Below, piece after piece: positions 7,651 to 15,754 of a DNA stretch of 64,000 bases (within the stretch, counting starts at the first letter, position 1; each line of letters opens with the position of its first letter). A program made the translations under genes and the position numbers. The notes beneath the pieces were generated by a model. The model made no database searches. It was not told the DNA's origin and saw only the letters and a list, made by a program, of their open reading frames with translations. Source of the stretch: Bacteroidota bacterium (GTDB taxonomy: Bacteria; Bacteroidota; Bacteroidia; Sphingobacteriales; Sphingobacteriaceae); NCBI GenBank assembly GCA_026224775.1, contig JAMFRP010000038.1, positions 124,001 to 188,000 on the forward strand. The letters are read 5' to 3'.

Positions 7651-9678
7651 ATGGATTTCAATTTAACGTCAGTATACAAACCCACCGGCGACCAGCCCGA
7701 AGCGATCCGGCAGTTGGTTGAGGGGGTGAATAATAATGAAACCTTTCAAACACTATTGGGTGTAACCGGCTCTGGCAAAACATTTTCCATTGCCAACGTT
7801 ATACAGCAAACGCAGCGACCTACACTTATACTAAGCCATAATAAAACTCTTGCCGCACAATTGTACGGCGAGTTCAAGCAGTTTTTTCCCGAGAATGCGG
7901 TTAACTACTTTGTTTCCTATTACGATTACTACCAACCCGAGGCATTTATCCCCTCGTCAAATACCTACATTGAAAAGGACTTGCAGATAAACGAAGAAAT
8001 TGAAAAGCTCCGTTTACGCACTACCTCTGCCCTGATGTCGGGCAGGCGCGATGTAATTGTGGTATCTTCCATCTCCTGCATTTATGGTATGGGTAACCCC
8101 GAGGATTTTGCCAATTCAGTATTCAAATTCGCGGTGGGTACACGCATCAGCCGCAATGCTTTCTTACATCGCATGGTGGAGATTCTATATTCCCGCACCA
8201 CCGCCGATTTTAAACGTGGAACATTCCGTGTTAAAGGCGATGTGGTTGATATTTTCCCAGCTTATATGGACCACGCTTACCGTGTTTCATTTTTTGGGGA
8301 TGATATTGAAGAACTCAGTACTTTTGATGTCGGCACCGGCAAAACCATCGAAAAAATGACACATATGGTGGTTTATCCCGCCAACTTATACGTTGCCCCA
8401 CGCGAACGTTTCACACAATCCATCTGGGCGATACAGGAAGAATTGGAAACCCGTAAAAAACAGTTTATTGACGATGGCCGGTTTTTAGAAGCCAAACGTT
8501 TGGAAGAAAGGGTTAACTACGATCTGGAAATGATACGCGAACTGGGTTATTGCTCAGGCATCGAAAACTACTCCCGCTTTTTTGACGGCCGCCAACCGGG
8601 TGCAAGGCCTTTCTGCCTGCTGGATTATTTCCCTGATGATTACCTGATGGTGATTGACGAGAGCCACGTAACCATACCACAGGTAAGGGCTATGTATGGC
8701 GGCGACAGGTCGCGCAAAATATCATTGGTTGATTATGGTTTCCGTTTGCCTGCCGCTTTGGATAACCGCCCGCTAAACTTCCAGGAGTTTGAAAGTTTAG
8801 CGCCTCAAACTATTTATGTAAGCGCAACGCCGGGAGATTTTGAGTTGGAAAAATCAGGAGGTGTGGTAGTTGAACAGGTGATACGCCCAACCGGGTTATT
8901 AGACCCACAGATTGAAGTTCGCCCGGTAATTAACCAGGTGGATGATCTGTTGGAAGAAGTAGATAAAACCGTTAAAATGGGCGACCGGGTACTGGTAACC
9001 ACGCTCACCAAGCGCATGTCCGAAGAATTGGCCAAATACATGGATCGCCTCGGCATTAAATGCCGTTACATTCACTCCGAAGTAAAAACCCTCCAACGGG
9101 TAGAGATATTAAGGGGCTTACGCCTCGGTGAGTTTGATGTTTTAATAGGCATCAACTTACTGCGTGAAGGATTGGATTTGCCCGAAGTATCTTTAGTAGC
9201 AATATTAGATGCGGATAAGGAAGGCTTCCTGCGTTCGGAACGTTCATTGATACAAACCATAGGCCGCGCCGCGCGAAATGATCGTGGGCGGGTAATTATG
9301 TATGCTGATAAGATCACGGATTCTATGCGGGTGACGATGGAAGAAACCGACCGTCGCCGCGATAAGCAAATTGCTTACAACACGCAGCATGGCATTACAC
9401 CAACAACCGTAGGCAAATCCCGTGAGGAAATTATTGAGCAAACATCCGTAATGGACTTTAAAGGCGGCGTGCAAAAAGCTTATGTTGAAGATGAGATGAT
9501 AACCCTGGCAGCAGACCCTATTGTGCAATACATGACCAAAGCCGATCTGAAAAAATCTGTAGAGAACACCAAAAAAGAAATGCTCGCGGCAGCCAAAAAC
9601 ATGGACTTCCTATTAGCCGCCAAGCTACGCGACGAAATGTTTGCTTTGGAAAAAATGATGGAAGAAAAATTTAGTTGA
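7651..9678 (+). CDS. uvrB: excinuclease ABC subunit B
   Basis: UvrB is the damage-verification helicase of nucleotide excision repair, loading with UvrA and recruiting the UvrC nuclease. At 675 residues it has the normal family length. Visible features are the Walker A motif GVTGSGKT (37-44), the beta-hairpin segment YYDYYQPEAFIPSSNTYIEKD starting near residue 91, the Walker B-like VIDESHVTIPQ, helicase motif QTIGRAARN, and a C-terminal UVR domain (about 635-670) that contacts UvrC. It is a single gene; uvrA and uvrC are not in the window. Its 3' side carries a large octamer-built inverted repeat. Confidence 0.97.
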   Translation: MDFNLTSVYKPTGDQPEAIRQLVEGVNNNETFQTLLGVTGSGKTFSIANVIQQTQRPTLILSHNKTLAAQLYGEFKQFFPENAVNYFVSYYDYYQPEAFIPSSNTYIEKDLQINEEIEKLRLRTTSALMSGRRDVIVVSSISCIYGMGNPEDFANSVFKFAVGTRISRNAFLHRMVEILYSRTTADFKRGTFRVKGDVVDIFPAYMDHAYRVSFFGDDIEELSTFDVGTGKTIEKMTHMVVYPANLYVAPRERFTQSIWAIQEELETRKKQFIDDGRFLEAKRLEERVNYDLEMIRELGYCSGIENYSRFFDGRQPGARPFCLLDYFPDDYLMVIDESHVTIPQVRAMYGGDRSRKISLVDYGFRLPAALDNRPLNFQEFESLAPQTIYVSATPGDFELEKSGGVVVEQVIRPTGLLDPQIEVRPVINQVDDLLEEVDKTVKMGDRVLVTTLTKRMSEELAKYMDRLGIKCRYIHSEVKTLQRVEILRGLRLGEFDVLIGINLLREGLDLPEVSLVAILDADKEGFLRSERSLIQTIGRAARNDRGRVIMYADKITDSMRVTMEETDRRRDKQIAYNTQHGITPTTVGKSREEIIEQTSVMDFKGGVQKAYVEDEMITLAADPIVQYMTKADLKKSVENTKKEMLAAAKNMDFLLAAKLRDEMFALEKMMEEKFS

Positions 9679-9779
9679 TGTGCGGATGTGTGAATATGCA
9701 GATATGCGGATGAAAAAAATTAAAATTATGTGCAGATCTAAACCATCTGCACATCCGCACATTTACATATCTGCACATT
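9677..9779. repeat. inverted repeat built of degenerate octamers RATRTGYR
   Basis: Two 36-base arms, 9677-9712 and 9744-9779, are inverted copies with 28 identities; all eight differences are A/G transitions. Each arm is about four and a half tandem octamers of the pattern RATRTGYR (for example GATGTGCG, GATATGCG). The left arm overlaps the uvrB stop codon. It may act as a terminator hairpin, but it lacks a T run directly after the stem. Confidence 0.75.
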
Positions 9780-9861
9780 AAAGCCATCTGTAACAAAAAC
9801 ATCAATCCTTTGTCATAAAAACAACGTACATCATAACAAAACAATTTTACCGTTATAATCT

Positions 9862-9869
9862 TATATTTG
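9862..9869 (+). promoter_or_regulatory. promoter -7 element before the DUF4834 gene
   Basis: TATATTTG matches TAnnTTTG exactly and lies 18 bases before the ATG at 9888, leaving a leader of roughly a dozen bases. Confidence 0.5.
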
Positions 9870-9887
9870 TACGCTTAACTTAATACA

Positions 9888-10142
9888 ATGGGAGAACTAT
9901 TAGACTTTCTGGTAATTATAATCGCAGTATTATACCTGATCAGAGTGGTAGTACGTATGTTGTTGCCTATGCTTTTTCAAAAAGTTATGAATAAAGCGCA
10001 ACAACATCAGCAAAACTATCAACAAAATTATACAAGCACCAAAAAGCCCGAAGGCGTAAAGGTTGACTATATACCACAAACTCCAAAAAGCAAAATCCCT
10101 GATTCTGAAGGCGATTTTATTGATTACGAGGAGATAAAATAA
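9888..10142 (+). CDS. DUF4834 family small membrane protein
   Basis: An 84-residue protein with one N-terminal membrane helix (about 5-32, LLDFLVIIIAVLYLIRVVVRMLLPMLF) followed by a Gln/Asn-rich segment and a conserved acidic tail ending GDFIDYEEIK. This layout matches the DUF4834 family found across Bacteroidota; no function is known. The gene is one base upstream of the next small membrane protein gene, so the two are probably translated from one mRNA. Confidence 0.75.
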   Translation: MGELLDFLVIIIAVLYLIRVVVRMLLPMLFQKVMNKAQQHQQNYQQNYTSTKKPEGVKVDYIPQTPKSKIPDSEGDFIDYEEIK

Positions 10143-10143
10143 C

Positions 10144-10425
10144 ATGCTTCCTGACGAAGTTTATAAACGGAGGCATTACGGTACACCTCAGTCAATTTTA
10201 TTGATTGTTTCTAACTTTACCGTATTTGCCGTACTGGCATCCATATTTGCTGATGGAAAAACCGTTAACTGGTTTTTTTGGGTAGGGATGGGTCTTTTGG
10301 CTATTTACAACATTCTGAACATCCGTAAGGACCGTGAAGAATATAACCGCGCACGAATAATTGCCTATGTAATAAGCGTTTTGCTCATGGCGGGTATGTT
10401 CCTCATGTTTCGGGCCAAAGTGTAA
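10144..10425 (+). CDS. hypothetical small membrane protein, 93 aa
   Basis: The 93-residue product has three likely membrane helices: about 20-38 (LLIVSNFTVFAVLASIF), 43-58 (VNWFFWVGMGLLAIYNI) and 72-88 (IIAYVISVLLMAGMFLMF), with a basic loop NIRKDREEYNRAR between the last two. It follows the DUF4834 gene immediately and shares its promoter. No characterised family is recognised. The gene is convergent with the dehydrogenase gene, 12 bases away. Confidence 0.65.
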   Translation: MLPDEVYKRRHYGTPQSILLIVSNFTVFAVLASIFADGKTVNWFFWVGMGLLAIYNILNIRKDREEYNRARIIAYVISVLLMAGMFLMFRAKV

Positions 10426-10437
10426 TTTAAATACCAG

Positions 10438-11409
10438 TTAAATAGTTACCACCAAACGCTTCCCTCCGGGAATATCTAAGTTCCATAGTTCGGCTATATC
10501 TTCCATTTTAACGGTAATGGTATCAACTTTAAGTTTTCCTTTTGCCGCTAATTGAAACATTTCGGGCAGTATCTCCGATAATAACAGACCAACCTGTTTT
10601 CTCGACCATGAGCCAAGTCCTGATCCTGTTAACTGAAGATCCGCACTTCTCATATTAGCTGCGGATAACTGGATAATGTCTCCTGTTATGCTGCCGACAG
10701 AAACATATCTTATCCTGTTAGTAAACGAGCCATTACCTTTTATACAGCCTAATATCATTTCCGCGGTATGCCCCCACAAATAATCTATAATCACATCTAT
10801 AGGTGTTTGCGCATGGATTGCTTTTAGCTGCACGATAAACTGCTCATCACTTTGCATTACCGAAACAATTTCATCCGCGCCAAGCTCCAACAGCTCATTA
10901 AGCGACTCCCGATTTCTGCCGGTCACAATTACTTTTTTCGCACCATAGTGCTTGGCAATTTGTACGGCTACCCTGCCGGTAAAACTGGTTCCGCCGTTAA
11001 CCAGCACCACATCTCCGGGCTGAATATTCGCTTTAAACCTAAGTCCCATCGCTGCGCCAATAACCGCGTTTGGTAATGCTGCAGCGGTAACATCATCCAA
11101 TGCGTCAGGTATTTTTACTATACGATCTTTATAGATGGTTGCTTTTTCGGCTAGCATGCCGTTCACTGCCATGCCGTATATTCTCGTGCCATCTTCAAGC
11201 AGGCAAACACCATCGCCGCCCACTATCCTTCCGCTGCTTGCAGGTGCATCGCTTGAATAGTGCTTACCGCTGGCGCGGCTTTTATCCAGGTGCTTAATGG
11301 CAACTGCTTTTACACGTACTACTACTTCATCGTTATTTTGAGCTATCGGCTCAGGGAAATCAACATATTGGGGCAATTCTCCTTTTTGGTACATTACTGC
11401 TGCTTTCAT
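10438..11409 (-). CDS. medium-chain dehydrogenase/quinone oxidoreductase-like protein
   Basis: A 323-residue member of the zinc-independent medium-chain dehydrogenase/reductase family. The N-terminal GroES-like domain (about 1-120) lacks the cysteine ligands of zinc enzymes. The Rossmann domain carries GDVVLVNGGTSFTGRVAVQIA near 132-152 as nucleotide-binding loop, followed by VIVTGRN, where the Arg suggests NADPH preference. The substrate is probably an enone or quinone. Upstream on the same strand are a -7 element, a perfect palindrome and a Crp-type regulator gene, which suggests regulation by that neighbour. Confidence 0.8.
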   Translation of the reverse strand: MKAAVMYQKGELPQYVDFPEPIAQNNDEVVVRVKAVAIKHLDKSRASGKHYSSDAPASSGRIVGGDGVCLLEDGTRIYGMAVNGMLAEKATIYKDRIVKIPDALDDVTAAALPNAVIGAAMGLRFKANIQPGDVVLVNGGTSFTGRVAVQIAKHYGAKKVIVTGRNRESLNELLELGADEIVSVMQSDEQFIVQLKAIHAQTPIDVIIDYLWGHTAEMILGCIKGNGSFTNRIRYVSVGSITGDIIQLSAANMRSADLQLTGSGLGSWSRKQVGLLLSEILPEMFQLAAKGKLKVDTITVKMEDIAELWNLDIPGGKRLVVTI

Positions 11410-11431
11410 TTTGCTTTCTTTTTTGTTAAGA

Positions 11432-11439
11432 CAAAATTA
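11432..11439 (-). promoter_or_regulatory. promoter -7 element of the dehydrogenase gene
   Basis: Read on the minus strand the bases are TAATTTTG, an exact TAnnTTTG match, 22 bases before the ATG. Transcription would begin near 11428. Confidence 0.5.
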
Positions 11440-11460
11440 GATCAGCAAGAAGCTCCCTGA

Positions 11461-11478
11461 CGATAACATATGTTATCG
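11461..11478. promoter_or_regulatory. candidate operator, perfect 18-bp palindrome
   Basis: CGATAACATATGTTATCG is a perfect palindrome centred at 11469.5, about 41 bases upstream of the expected transcription start of the dehydrogenase gene. That is the position where Crp/Fnr activators of class II bind. It lies three bases after the stop codon of the Crp-type regulator gene. Confidence 0.55.
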
Positions 11479-11481
11479 AGT

Positions 11482-12066
11482 TCAAAAATGCAATTTACCT
11501 TTTGCCAGTTTGCTTTTTATACGGCTTAAATGCACCGTGCTAACTCCCAGATAAGATGCAAAATAATGCTGTGGCACCCGCTGCACTATATGCGGCCTAT
11601 CGGTTAACAATTTTTGATAGCGTTCTTCGGGTGTATCCCTGATAAAGGAAACAAACTCATTAATATAGTGTGTTTGCCGCAGGGACGATAGCTGCATCAT
11701 CATTTTCAAAAAATCAGGCTCATGGCTTAACTCATCCATCAATTGGGTAACGTACTGTTTAGGCAATAAATAAACAACAGATGGTTCTATGGTTTCAATA
11801 GTGAATGCGCTCGGCGCATTATTAACAAAGCTTTCGAACGATGTAAGGCCTTCATTTTCAAAAAAGAACTGCACCGTTTTATCATTACCATCATTATTAA
11901 AAAACAAGCGAACGCAGCCCTTTTCAATAAAAATATATTGCCCGGAAACTTTTCCCTCTTCCAGTAAAACTGTTTTTGCGGGAAGTTCCAGCCGCTGCTG
12001 ATATTCCAGGTATTTATCCCAGAAAGGATTTAACAGCGGAAATTTATCTCTGAAATGGAAAAGCAT
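11482..12066 (-). CDS. Crp/Fnr family transcriptional regulator
   Basis: The 194-residue protein has an N-terminal cyclic-nucleotide-binding-type jelly roll (about 20-115, including YIFIEKGCVRLFF) and a C-terminal helix-turn-helix, HYFASYLGVSTVHLSRIKSKL, near 167-187. The typical RxS phosphate-binding motif of true cAMP receptors is not seen, so the ligand is uncertain. Such single regulators are common in Bacteroidota and usually act on an adjacent gene. Here the dehydrogenase gene follows on the same strand after 72 bases containing a palindrome and a promoter element. Confidence 0.85.
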   Translation of the reverse strand: MLFHFRDKFPLLNPFWDKYLEYQQRLELPAKTVLLEEGKVSGQYIFIEKGCVRLFFNNDGNDKTVQFFFENEGLTSFESFVNNAPSAFTIETIEPSVVYLLPKQYVTQLMDELSHEPDFLKMMMQLSSLRQTHYINEFVSFIRDTPEERYQKLLTDRPHIVQRVPQHYFASYLGVSTVHLSRIKSKLAKGKLHF

Positions 12067-12191
12067 AACCTGTGTAATTGATGTGCTAAGATAACTCCCG
12101 AACTAAACACAAACGGTCTATTATTACAAAATATGTTAAAAACTTAACTTACGCAGCCTGTTTTTATAATTCCTTTTCTCGTTCAAATTTC

Positions 12192-12199
12192 TATTTTTG
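12192..12199 (+). promoter_or_regulatory. promoter -7 element of the YfhO-like gene
   Basis: TATTTTTG fits TAnnTTTG and lies 31 bases before the ATG at 12231. No convincing TTG was found at -33. Confidence 0.45.
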
Positions 12200-12230
12200 A
12201 AGAATATATATCCAATTTTAAATAATTCAG

Positions 12231-14744
12231 ATGAATAACTGGTTCAAGCGCAATAGTATACACTTCATTATTGTTGCAATTTTAATCGTAATTTCTTTCG
12301 CCTACGTATTTACACCAATAATGCAGGGCAAATCCCTTAGTCAGAGCGATGTGGTACAAGCACAGGGTAGCCAAAAAGAAATAATGGACGTACGTGCCAA
12401 AACAGGTCACGCCCCGCTTTGGACCAACAGTATGTTTGGCGGCATGCCAACCTACCAAATCTGGACCTCGTTCCCTAACAGCATCACCACCTATGTGGTT
12501 GAAGGCATGAAAGCTATCTTCCCTAACCCGGTTGATACCATTTTGCTTTGCTTATTGGGCGCTTACATTTTATTCTGTGTATTAAAACTAAACCCGTGGC
12601 TTGCGCTTGCCGGTGCTATTGCCTTCGCGTTTTCGTCATATAATTTTATATTGATAGATGCCGGGCATGCCAACCAAATGTATGCTATCGCGTTTTTCGC
12701 ACCGATAGTGGCAGGAGTGATACTAACTTTTAGGGGCAAATATTTATTGGGAGGCTCATTAACAGCCTTTGCCCTCGCAATGGAAATACGCTCAAACCAC
12801 ATACAAATGACCTATTATCTGTTAATAGCGTTATTAGTATTGGTAATAGTTGAGCTTTATAACGCCATAAAAACCAAACAGATAAAGCCATTCAGCACTT
12901 CTGTTATTTACCTGGTTGCCGCGGTAATATTAGCGGTAATGGTAAACGCAGCCATGCTTTGGACCACCTCTGAGTATGCTAAAGAAAGTAACCGTGGCCC
13001 ATCAAACTTAACACAACATACAAGCGAGCCAAGCAGCGGCTTATCAAAAGAGTATGCTTACGGCTGGAGCCAGGGCGTAGGTGAATCCATCACCTTCCTT
13101 ATTCCAAATGCGTATGGCGGTCCGTCAGGAATGCAGGCCTTAGATGTTCCGAGCTCTAATCTGGTAAAAGCATTTGAAGCCAAAGGTGCTTCTCAAGAGC
13201 AAGCCCAAGGCACCGTGCAGCAATTAGGCAATATGGGCGTATCAACCTATTGGGGCGAAAAACCAATCACCAGTGGGCCGTTCTATTTCGGAGCAGCAGT
13301 TTGTTTCTTATTTGTTTTGGGATTATTAATTGTACGCAGCAGGTTAAAATGGTGGCTGTTAGCTACCGTTATCTTAGTGATGCTGCTATCATTAGGTGGT
13401 AACTGGCCTGTGGTATCCGACTTGTTCTTCAACTACTTCCCGATGTATAACAAATTCCGTACGGTTGAATCTATTTTGGCTATTGCTGAGTTATGTTTCC
13501 CGATAATGGCATTTTTGGCCCTTAACGAGGTTATTACTTCAACCGATAAGGCATACATCTTAAAGAAATCACTATTGGCATTATACATCACCGGCGGTAT
13601 CGTTTTGGTGCTATTAGCACTGCCTGATGTATTTTTCAGCTTTAAAAACTCGCATCATCAGGATCTGATCACCGGACTAACACAAGCCTTACAGGGCGAT
13701 AGCGCTTATGCAAACAGTATAGCCAGCGCTTTAGTAGCCGACCGTATTGCATTATTCCGTGCTGATGCTTTGCGCTCATTAATATTTATTGCCCTGGCAT
13801 TTGGTATTATATGGTTATTCCTGAAACAAAAGATCAATTTAACAATAGCTTCAATTGCATTTATAGCCTTGATGTTGATTGATCTTTGGAGCGTTGATAA
13901 ACGTTATCTGAACAATGATAATTTTATAGAAAAAGCAGATTATCAGCAACCATTTAAACTGCGTGATGTAGATCAGATCATTTTACGTGACACTGATCCT
14001 GATTACAGGGTACTTGACCTGAGCATGGGTAGTCCGTTTACCAATGCCTATACTTCTTATTTTTACAAGAGTATTGGTGGCTACCACGCGGCTAAGTTGA
14101 AACGTTATGATGAGTTGATAGACAACCAATTCACCAAATCAACAAACCACGATGTTTTGGATATGCTAAACACCAAATACATCATTACTGCTGATCAAAA
14201 AACACAAGCAGCGGGTATGCAAGCTAATGAAACCGCCTGTGGCCATGCATGGTTTGTTAAAAGTGTGAAATATGTTGACAACGCCGACCAGGAAATGCAG
14301 GCAATCAGCTCATTTGACCCTAAAAATGAAGCCATTGTCGACAAACAATACAAAGGCCAGATCGATGGTAAAACTTTAGCTATCGATCCATCATCAACTA
14401 TTACATTAACCAGTTACGAGCCAGAGCACTTAGTTTATCAAACAGGTTCTACAACTACCCAGGTAGCCGTATTCTCAGAAATATACTACAAAGAAGGCTG
14501 GAAAATGCTGATTGACGGTCAGGAACAACCTTACTTCCGTGCAGATTACCTGTTACGTGCAGCAGTTATCCCGGTAGGTAACCACAAAATCGAGTTCATC
14601 TTCCACCCGGCATCATACTATGTTGGTGAGGATATTTCATTAGCCGGTTCTATATTATTGGTAGTTGCCCTGGGCGGTGCCGCTTATGTAGAAAACAAGA
14701 AAAAAGGTAAACCTGAAGAAAAGAAGAAAGCTAAGAAAGCGTAA
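12231..14744 (+). CDS. YfhO family membrane protein
   Basis: An 837-residue integral membrane protein with about a dozen predicted helices, the first at about 12-30 (FIIVAILIVISFAYVFTPI), and a luminal or periplasmic C-terminal domain (about 560-800). The segment GHAPLWTNSMFGGMPTYQIW near residues 56-75 and the C-terminal membrane helix followed by a Lys-rich tail match YfhO proteins, which resemble GT-C glycosyltransferases. In Bacillus, YfhO is tied to glycosylation of lipoteichoic acid; the substrate here is unknown. The downstream polysaccharide cluster supports a role in glycan assembly. Two hairpin terminators and a REP pair follow it. Confidence 0.85.
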   Translation: MNNWFKRNSIHFIIVAILIVISFAYVFTPIMQGKSLSQSDVVQAQGSQKEIMDVRAKTGHAPLWTNSMFGGMPTYQIWTSFPNSITTYVVEGMKAIFPNPVDTILLCLLGAYILFCVLKLNPWLALAGAIAFAFSSYNFILIDAGHANQMYAIAFFAPIVAGVILTFRGKYLLGGSLTAFALAMEIRSNHIQMTYYLLIALLVLVIVELYNAIKTKQIKPFSTSVIYLVAAVILAVMVNAAMLWTTSEYAKESNRGPSNLTQHTSEPSSGLSKEYAYGWSQGVGESITFLIPNAYGGPSGMQALDVPSSNLVKAFEAKGASQEQAQGTVQQLGNMGVSTYWGEKPITSGPFYFGAAVCFLFVLGLLIVRSRLKWWLLATVILVMLLSLGGNWPVVSDLFFNYFPMYNKFRTVESILAIAELCFPIMAFLALNEVITSTDKAYILKKSLLALYITGGIVLVLLALPDVFFSFKNSHHQDLITGLTQALQGDSAYANSIASALVADRIALFRADALRSLIFIALAFGIIWLFLKQKINLTIASIAFIALMLIDLWSVDKRYLNNDNFIEKADYQQPFKLRDVDQIILRDTDPDYRVLDLSMGSPFTNAYTSYFYKSIGGYHAAKLKRYDELIDNQFTKSTNHDVLDMLNTKYIITADQKTQAAGMQANETACGHAWFVKSVKYVDNADQEMQAISSFDPKNEAIVDKQYKGQIDGKTLAIDPSSTITLTSYEPEHLVYQTGSTTTQVAVFSEIYYKEGWKMLIDGQEQPYFRADYLLRAAVIPVGNHKIEFIFHPASYYVGEDISLAGSILLVVALGGAAYVENKKKGKPEEKKKAKKA

Positions 14745-14789
14745 TTAACGCTAATATAATTCACCACGCGTTATTGCGGGGCACGAAGC

Positions 14790-14822
14790 AATCTCTAAGC
14801 TATACAGCTTAGAGATTTTTTG
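14790..14822 (+). terminator. intrinsic terminator of the YfhO-like gene
   Basis: A 12-bp perfect stem, AATCTCTAAGCT (14790-14801) with its complement at 14806-14817, four-base loop, followed by a run of T. It is 46 bases after the stop codon. Confidence 0.8.
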
Positions 14823-14847
14823 TTTTAACCACCCGTCATTGCTGTAC

Positions 14848-14884
14848 AAAAAGGGTCTAAACTTATAAAGCTTAGACCCTTTTT
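14848..14884. terminator. second hairpin terminator, possibly bidirectional
   Basis: AAAAAGGGTCTAA at 14848-14860 pairs exactly with TTAGACCCTTTTT at 14872-14884, giving A-rich and T-rich flanks on either strand. It lies between convergent genes, so it could stop transcription from both sides. Confidence 0.7.
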
Positions 14885-14894
14885 CTTTCCCGCC

Positions 14895-14980
14895 CGTCAT
14901 TGCGAGCGAAGCGTGGCAATCCCCTACTTACAGAGCCGCTCTGAATAGCTTGGGATTGCCACGCTTCGCTCGCAATGACG
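14895..14980. repeat. REP-type inverted repeat pair (GTCATTGCGAG family)
   Basis: Left arm starts CGTCATTGCGAGCGAAGCGT at 14895; right arm ends at 14980 and is an exact reverse complement over 29 bases. The spacer contains the small palindrome CAGAGCCGCTCTG, also seen with one change in the copies at 37016 and 60209. A decayed half copy (TATTGCGGGGCACGAAGCAA) lies just upstream around 14772-14791. Confidence 0.88.
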
Positions 14981-14995
14981 ATTATTTATTGAATC

Positions 14996-15754
14996 TTAAT
15001 CATTCGTCCGTCTATTCCTCAACCAATACCAGCCTAAATTAGCGGCGATAATAAAATGGTTAAAAACAGTCGGCACCAAACCATAGTGGCGTTTCATAAT
15101 ATTAAAACGCTCCGCTAAACTTTGGCGATGCTTCGTTTTAGACATGCCGCCTACCAAATATTTAGCAACATAACGGTTAACATTTATAATCTTTTTAGCT
15201 TTTTTCGTTGCTCGGATGATCCAGTCGATATCGGCGCTTAATTGATAACGCCTATCGTAAGGCTCGATAAGAGATCGTTTAATATAAATAGCCTGATGAC
15301 TAATGCTCATCCCTAAGCTAAAGCCACGCCAGGTAAACTGCTCCGGCACTTTATGCCTGCGCTGGCCGAGACTTTGCCCAGCATCATCAATCATTTCCGT
15401 TTCGCCATAATAAATATCAGCATCCTCGGCATTGGCAAAAACTGCGGCAACAGTATCAGTATCAAAAAATTCATCACCGGAGTTCATGAAGATCACATAA
15501 TCGCCCGTGGCTAAAGCCAACCCTTTATTCATGGCATCATAGATGCCTTCATCCTTTTCGCTGATGAATTTGGTAATGCGACTTTCATATTTCTTGATGA
15601 TTTCGAGCGTCCCATCATTGGATAACCCATCAACCACAATATATTCAATACCCGTATAAGTTTGATTAAGCACCGATAGCATCGTGCGCTCAATATCCTT
15701 CACATTGTTGTAAACGATAGTAATTACAGAAAGTATGGGTGTAGCCTTAGCCAT
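14996..15754 (-). CDS. glycosyltransferase family 2 (WcaA-like)
   Basis: A 252-residue GT-A fold transferase. It starts with the nucleotide-sugar-binding segment LSVITIVYNNVKDIERTMLSVLNQTY, continues with IEYIVVDGLSNDGT, and has an acidic metal-binding motif in YVIFMNSGDEFFD near 87-98 and the conserved SHQAIYIKRSLI segment. Length and motifs match short GT2 enzymes of exopolysaccharide clusters. Its start overlaps the end of the GT4 gene by eight bases, so the two are co-translated. Donor and acceptor sugars cannot be read from the sequence. Confidence 0.85.
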   Translation of the reverse strand: MAKATPILSVITIVYNNVKDIERTMLSVLNQTYTGIEYIVVDGLSNDGTLEIIKKYESRITKFISEKDEGIYDAMNKGLALATGDYVIFMNSGDEFFDTDTVAAVFANAEDADIYYGETEMIDDAGQSLGQRRHKVPEQFTWRGFSLGMSISHQAIYIKRSLIEPYDRRYQLSADIDWIIRATKKAKKIINVNRYVAKYLVGGMSKTKHRQSLAERFNIMKRHYGLVPTVFNHFIIAANLGWYWLRNRRTND

